A stretch of 8,026 nt of DNA from an uncultured Collinsella sp. (GTDB taxonomy: Bacteria; Actinomycetota; Coriobacteriia; Coriobacteriales; Coriobacteriaceae), in the NCBI GenBank assembly GCA_958418185.1, contig CATZEP010000060.1:1-8026 (forward strand), given 5' to 3'. Positions 5,396 through 8,026 of this stretch are shown here, piece by piece. Positions within the stretch are counted from its first letter, which is position 1. Each line of letters begins with the position of its first letter. The notes under the pieces are model-generated. The model was not told the DNA's origin, ran no database searches, and was given only the letters and a program-made list of their open reading frames with translations. The position numbers and the translations under genes are program-made.

Positions 5396-6745
5396 CTAGG
5401 CGGTGGCGCGGCCGAGCCAGTTGCCGCTGTGGTGGTAGATGGTGAACATCGTGGCCGTGATGAGCCAGGTTACAGGATAAACCAGCAGCAGGTGCTCAAG
5501 CGACGGGTCGAACGGCATAATCGCAAACACCCAGATCACCCTGAGCACGACGGTGCCAAAAATCGTGAGCAGCATGGGCTGCAAGCTCACACCGGCGCCG
5601 CGGATAGAGCCCGATGCGTTCTCGATAATCGAGAAGATCGCGTAGAACGGCGCGATAAAATGAAGAATCGTCGTGGTGTACGCCGCAATCGAAGCATCGT
5701 CGACAAACAGACGCGACAGAGGACCCGAGAACACCAGCAGCACGGCAGACAGGCCACCAATGAGCATAAACGACAGCACGAGCGACGTATGGTAGCCCTT
5801 GCGCATGCGCTCGTAGTTGCGCGCGCCAAAGTTCTGTGCCGAGAACGTGGTGATCGACACGCCAAGCGCCTCGGTAACCATCCAGACAATGCCATCCAAG
5901 CGGCCCGAAAGACCCCACGCCGTGGTGACATCGGCGCCAAACGAGTTGACCGACACCTGAATCAAAACGTTGGAAATCGAATACGCAGCAGACTGAAAGC
6001 CAAGCGGCAGACCACACGAGATCATGCTCTTACAAATGCCAGGATCAATGCCGAGTTTGGACAGTGAAAGCCGCCACGCACCCGGTGCGTGCATCATACG
6101 AATCACGATCATCGTGGCGTTGGAGCAAATGGTCAGCGCCACCGCGATGCCGCAGCCCAGAGCCTCCATATGAAGCACGGCAACAAAGATGACATCCAGC
6201 ACCGCATTAACAAGGCAGCCGGAAGCGATAATCACAGCAGGCCCGCGCGTATCGCCCACGGCGCGCAGCAGCGCGGTGCCCATATTGAGCAGCAGCGCCG
6301 CAACCATGGCGGCAAAATAGCAACGAGCATAGGCCACGCCCTCGGCCAATAATTCATGCGGTGTGTTCATAAGCACCAGCATGGGCTCAACGAACACTAT
6401 GCCAAGAATCGAGAAAACGATACCGCCCACCAGCGCGAGGGTCATGGCCGTATGGACCGAACGACTCAGTCGCTCATCATCGTGCTGGCCAAAATACTGA
6501 CCGGTAATGACCGCGCATCCGGCGCCGACGCCAACGCAAAAGCCAATGCAGAGCTCGGTGAGCACCATCGTGGCTTGAATGCCACCCAGCGCGAGCTTGC
6601 CGCCAAACTGGCCGACGATATACGTACCGATAAGCGTGTAAGCCTGCTGAAAAAACGAACTAAAAAAGATGGGAACGCACAGCGAAAGCAGCTGCTGCCA
6701 AATGACACCCTGCGTTACATCGATAGCCGTAGATTTCTTAGCCAC
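5396..6745 (-). CDS. MATE family efflux transporter
   Basis: Inner-membrane multidrug and toxin extrusion protein of 449 residues, with about twelve hydrophobic helices in two pseudo-symmetric halves. The internal duplication can be seen directly: GQYFGQHDDERL (82-93) mirrors AQNFGARNYERM (303-314), and RAVGDTRGP (161-169) mirrors SIRGAGVSLQP (380-390). Export is normally driven by Na+ or H+. In most members the first helix reads YNxVDxxxVG; the aligned stretch here is YTLIGTYIVG (36-45), with Gly at the usual Asp position, which is a coupling residue in NorM and PfMATE. I chose the GTG at 6745-6743 rather than a TTG 11 codons upstream because GGGGAGGG lies just before it and the protein then begins MAKKSTAIDVTQG. 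The gene follows the RNA methyltransferase gene in the same direction after a 125-base gap with no terminator seen. Substrate unknown. Confidence 0.92.
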   Translation of the reverse strand: MAKKSTAIDVTQGVIWQQLLSLCVPIFFSSFFQQAYTLIGTYIVGQFGGKLALGGIQATMVLTELCIGFCVGVGAGCAVITGQYFGQHDDERLSRSVHTAMTLALVGGIVFSILGIVFVEPMLVLMNTPHELLAEGVAYARCYFAAMVAALLLNMGTALLRAVGDTRGPAVIIASGCLVNAVLDVIFVAVLHMEALGCGIAVALTICSNATMIVIRMMHAPGAWRLSLSKLGIDPGICKSMISCGLPLGFQSAAYSISNVLIQVSVNSFGADVTTAWGLSGRLDGIVWMVTEALGVSITTFSAQNFGARNYERMRKGYHTSLVLSFMLIGGLSAVLLVFSGPLSRLFVDDASIAAYTTTILHFIAPFYAIFSIIENASGSIRGAGVSLQPMLLTIFGTVVLRVIWVFAIMPFDPSLEHLLLVYPVTWLITATMFTIYHHSGNWLGRATA

Positions 6746-6748
6746 ACG

Positions 6749-6756
6749 CCCTCCCC
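6749..6756 (-). promoter_or_regulatory. Ribosome binding site fixing the MATE start
   Basis: GGGGAGGG on the minus strand ends 3 bases before GTG 6745-6743 (5 bases counted from its GGAG core). It lies inside the longer open frame, which argues against the upstream TTG as start. Confidence 0.65.
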
Positions 6757-6766
6757 ACCAGCGTAC

Positions 6767-6797
6767 ATTAAACAGCAAAACAGCGATTTAAGACCAA
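6767..6797 (-). promoter_or_regulatory. Possible MATE promoter
   Basis: TTTAAT (6772-6767, minus strand) matches the -10 consensus at five of six positions. TTGGTC (6797-6792) lies 19 bases upstream, a little far for a -35 box. It would give a very short leader ending in the GGGGAGGG site. Confidence 0.3.
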
Positions 6798-6870
6798 AGC
6801 CGACATCAGCTTAGCACCGACCGGCGTCGACCGAAACGCCCCGAATCAGAGCCCGGTGCGAACTATCTGC

Positions 6871-7785
6871 CTAGTGATACAAACCTGGCTGGTAGTGATA
6901 CTCATTGCTCACGTGCGGGCACAGCTGCCAAAAGGCGACGGCACTCGCCGCGGCCACGTTGAGCGAATCAACCCCGTGCGCCATCGGAATGCGCACGGCT
7001 CGGTCACAGCCCGAGATGGTCTTAGCGCCCAGGCCGGCACCCTCGGTGCCCATAAAGATTGCCAGGCGGTCAATCTCCTGTAGCGCGGGATCGTCCAGCG
7101 ACACCGAATCGTCCGTCAACGCCATGGCGGCACACGAAAAACCGGCATCGTGAAGCGCCGCCAACCCGTCATGCGGCCACACGCGCGCCTCACTGCCAAT
7201 ACGCGTCCACGGCACCTGAAACACAGTTCCCATGCTCACGCGGGCCGAGCGACGGTACAGCGGGTCACAGCAAGTAGGGCTCACCAGAATGCCGTCGACA
7301 TTGAGTGCGGCGGCCGAGCGGAAAATCGCGCCCACGTTCGTGTGGTCGACAATACCCTCGAGCACGCATACGCGCACCGGTCGCTCGCCCGCCGTCTCGA
7401 CGACGCCGCCCAAGAACTCATCAACCGGAATCTGTCGGGGGCGACGGAACGCCGCGAGCGCACCGCGCGTCACATTGAAGCCCGTCAACTGCTCCATGAG
7501 CTCCATGGAGGCCACGAACACAGGAACCGGGCCGGCGCCCTCGCGCACAACCAGGCGCTCAAACAGCGGCATCATCTGGTCGAGCCAGCGCTCACCCAAA
7601 AGAAAGCTCACCGGCTGGTAACCGGCACGCACCGCGCGCTCGATAACCTTGGCACTCTCGGCGATAAAGATACCCTTTTGCGGCTCCAGCACGCAGCGCA
7701 GCTCGCGCTCGGTCAGTCGCACGTAGGCATCGAGCCGCTCGTCCTCGAGCGAATCAATTCGCAGAACCTCAACGGCATCAGTCAT
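6871..7785 (-). CDS. TrmH/SpoU family RNA 2'-O-methyltransferase
   Basis: SPOUT-class enzyme that methylates a ribose 2'-OH in rRNA or tRNA using S-adenosylmethionine. With the start used here it has 304 residues: an N-terminal substrate-binding part (RLTERELRCVLEPQKGIFIAE, 23-43) and a C-terminal knotted domain. All three family motifs are present: motif 1 NVGAIFRSA (150-158, catalytic-type Asn and Arg), motif 2 FMGTEGAGL (244-252) and motif 3 RIPMAHGVDSLNVAAASAV (266-284, with SLN). The target nucleotide cannot be told from sequence. The start is a judgement: the frame opens at ATG 7818, but a TATAGA box overlaps that codon, so I prefer ATG 7785 (MTDAVEVLRIDS). Its only purine-rich site, AAAGAAGGG, is 15 bases away. 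The gene lies between a dihydrofolate reductase-like gene and the MATE gene, all in one direction. Confidence 0.92.
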   Translation of the reverse strand: MTDAVEVLRIDSLEDERLDAYVRLTERELRCVLEPQKGIFIAESAKVIERAVRAGYQPVSFLLGERWLDQMMPLFERLVVREGAGPVPVFVASMELMEQLTGFNVTRGALAAFRRPRQIPVDEFLGGVVETAGERPVRVCVLEGIVDHTNVGAIFRSAAALNVDGILVSPTCCDPLYRRSARVSMGTVFQVPWTRIGSEARVWPHDGLAALHDAGFSCAAMALTDDSVSLDDPALQEIDRLAIFMGTEGAGLGAKTISGCDRAVRIPMAHGVDSLNVAAASAVAFWQLCPHVSNEYHYQPGLYH

Positions 7786-7817
7786 GGCAGCCAGCCCGCA
7801 CCCTTCTTTACAGCACA

Positions 7818-7823
7818 TCTATA
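7818..7823 (-). promoter_or_regulatory. Possible -10 box of the RNA methyltransferase gene
   Basis: TATAGA on the minus strand matches the -10 consensus well. No good -35 is found 16-18 bases upstream. A start near 7811 would leave the first in-frame ATG (7818) outside the transcript. The rest of the gap (7824-7894) shows nothing clear. Confidence 0.3.
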
Positions 7824-7894
7824 CCAAACGAGGCGACGCCAAGCGCCGCCCCATGCATTCAATCAACCCGATGATACCGTTCACGCCAGGCGAT

Positions 7895-8026
7895 TTACGC
7901 CTCAACGCGACGATACGTCACGAACTCATAATCGACGCCCTCATCGCCCTCGCCCGAGGCAATCGTGGCAACCCCTTCGCGCCGCGCAACTTCCCACGCA
8001 GGATCAGCGTCCAAGTCAGGAAAGTA
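7895..8026 (-). CDS. folA: Probable dihydrofolate reductase, C-terminal end (runs off right edge)
   Basis: The last 43 codons of a minus-strand gene, ending in TAA at 7897-7895; the open frame fills the window to its right edge. The peptide begins YFPDLDADPAWE and ends YEFVTYRRVEA. This fits the C-terminus of dihydrofolate reductase, where an FPxxxxxxWE segment is followed after an acidic, variable loop by a final beta strand of the form YxFxxYxR (E. coli: FPDYEPDDWE, then a strand ending in ERR). The enzyme reduces dihydrofolate to tetrahydrofolate with NADPH. The active-site region and nucleotide loop lie outside the window, so the call rests on this tail alone. A 5-base palindrome, AGGCG/CGCCT, straddles the stop codon (7888-7902) without a T run. 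Confidence 0.75.
   Translation of the reverse strand, partial: YFPDLDADPAWEVARREGVATIASGEGDEGVDYEFVTYRRVEA

Noticed and set aside
5429..6814. Several plus-strand frames opposite the MATE gene
   Set aside because: Arg/His-rich peptides typical of reverse-complement reading of a hydrophobic membrane protein gene.

Overview
The window looks like chromosomal DNA from a high-GC Coriobacteriia gut bacterium, most likely Collinsella or a close relative. That placement is inferred from GC-rich codon use, protein style and the mix of GTG and ATG starts with purine-rich ribosome binding sites; no marker in the window proves it. I see no phage, insertion sequence, CRISPR array, tRNA or rRNA. The genes are core or housekeeping genes, and the interest lies in the regulatory RNA, the intergenic palindromes and several substitutions at key protein positions.

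Layout. (1) 1-642, minus: 5' part of ileS. (2) 643-1128: a gene-free stretch dominated by the ileS leader, a well-formed transcription-attenuating T-box riboswitch (about 686-985, minus) with an AUC (Ile) specifier, a terminator and a competing antiterminator. (3) 1129-2211, plus: an iron-type alcohol/glycerol dehydrogenase, divergent from ileS. (4) A strong stem-loop (2221-2263) between that gene and the convergent DUF523/TudS-like gene (2262-2717, minus). (5) A second hairpin (2738-2772), then ftsH (2799-4703, minus). (6) A short divergent region, then a small CobA/CobO-type corrinoid adenosyltransferase (4781-5266, plus). (7) A long near-perfect palindrome with a possible GCAA-capped centre (5304-5372) between convergent genes. 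(8) A MATE efflux protein (5396-6745, minus). (9) A SPOUT/TrmH RNA methyltransferase (6871-7785, minus). (10) The last 43 codons of a probable dihydrofolate reductase (7895-8026, minus), running off the right edge.

The genes do not form one pathway. Several bear on translation and maintenance: charging of tRNA-Ile under tRNA control, RNA 2'-O-methylation, membrane protein quality control by FtsH, and folate supply for nucleotides. The adenosyltransferase points to cobalamin use or salvage. I found no convincing undescribed multi-gene system. The best leads are the T-box with an atypical antiterminator bulge, the structured palindrome, and three proteins (dehydrogenase, adenosyltransferase, MATE) that lack a residue or loop normally central to the family's mechanism.
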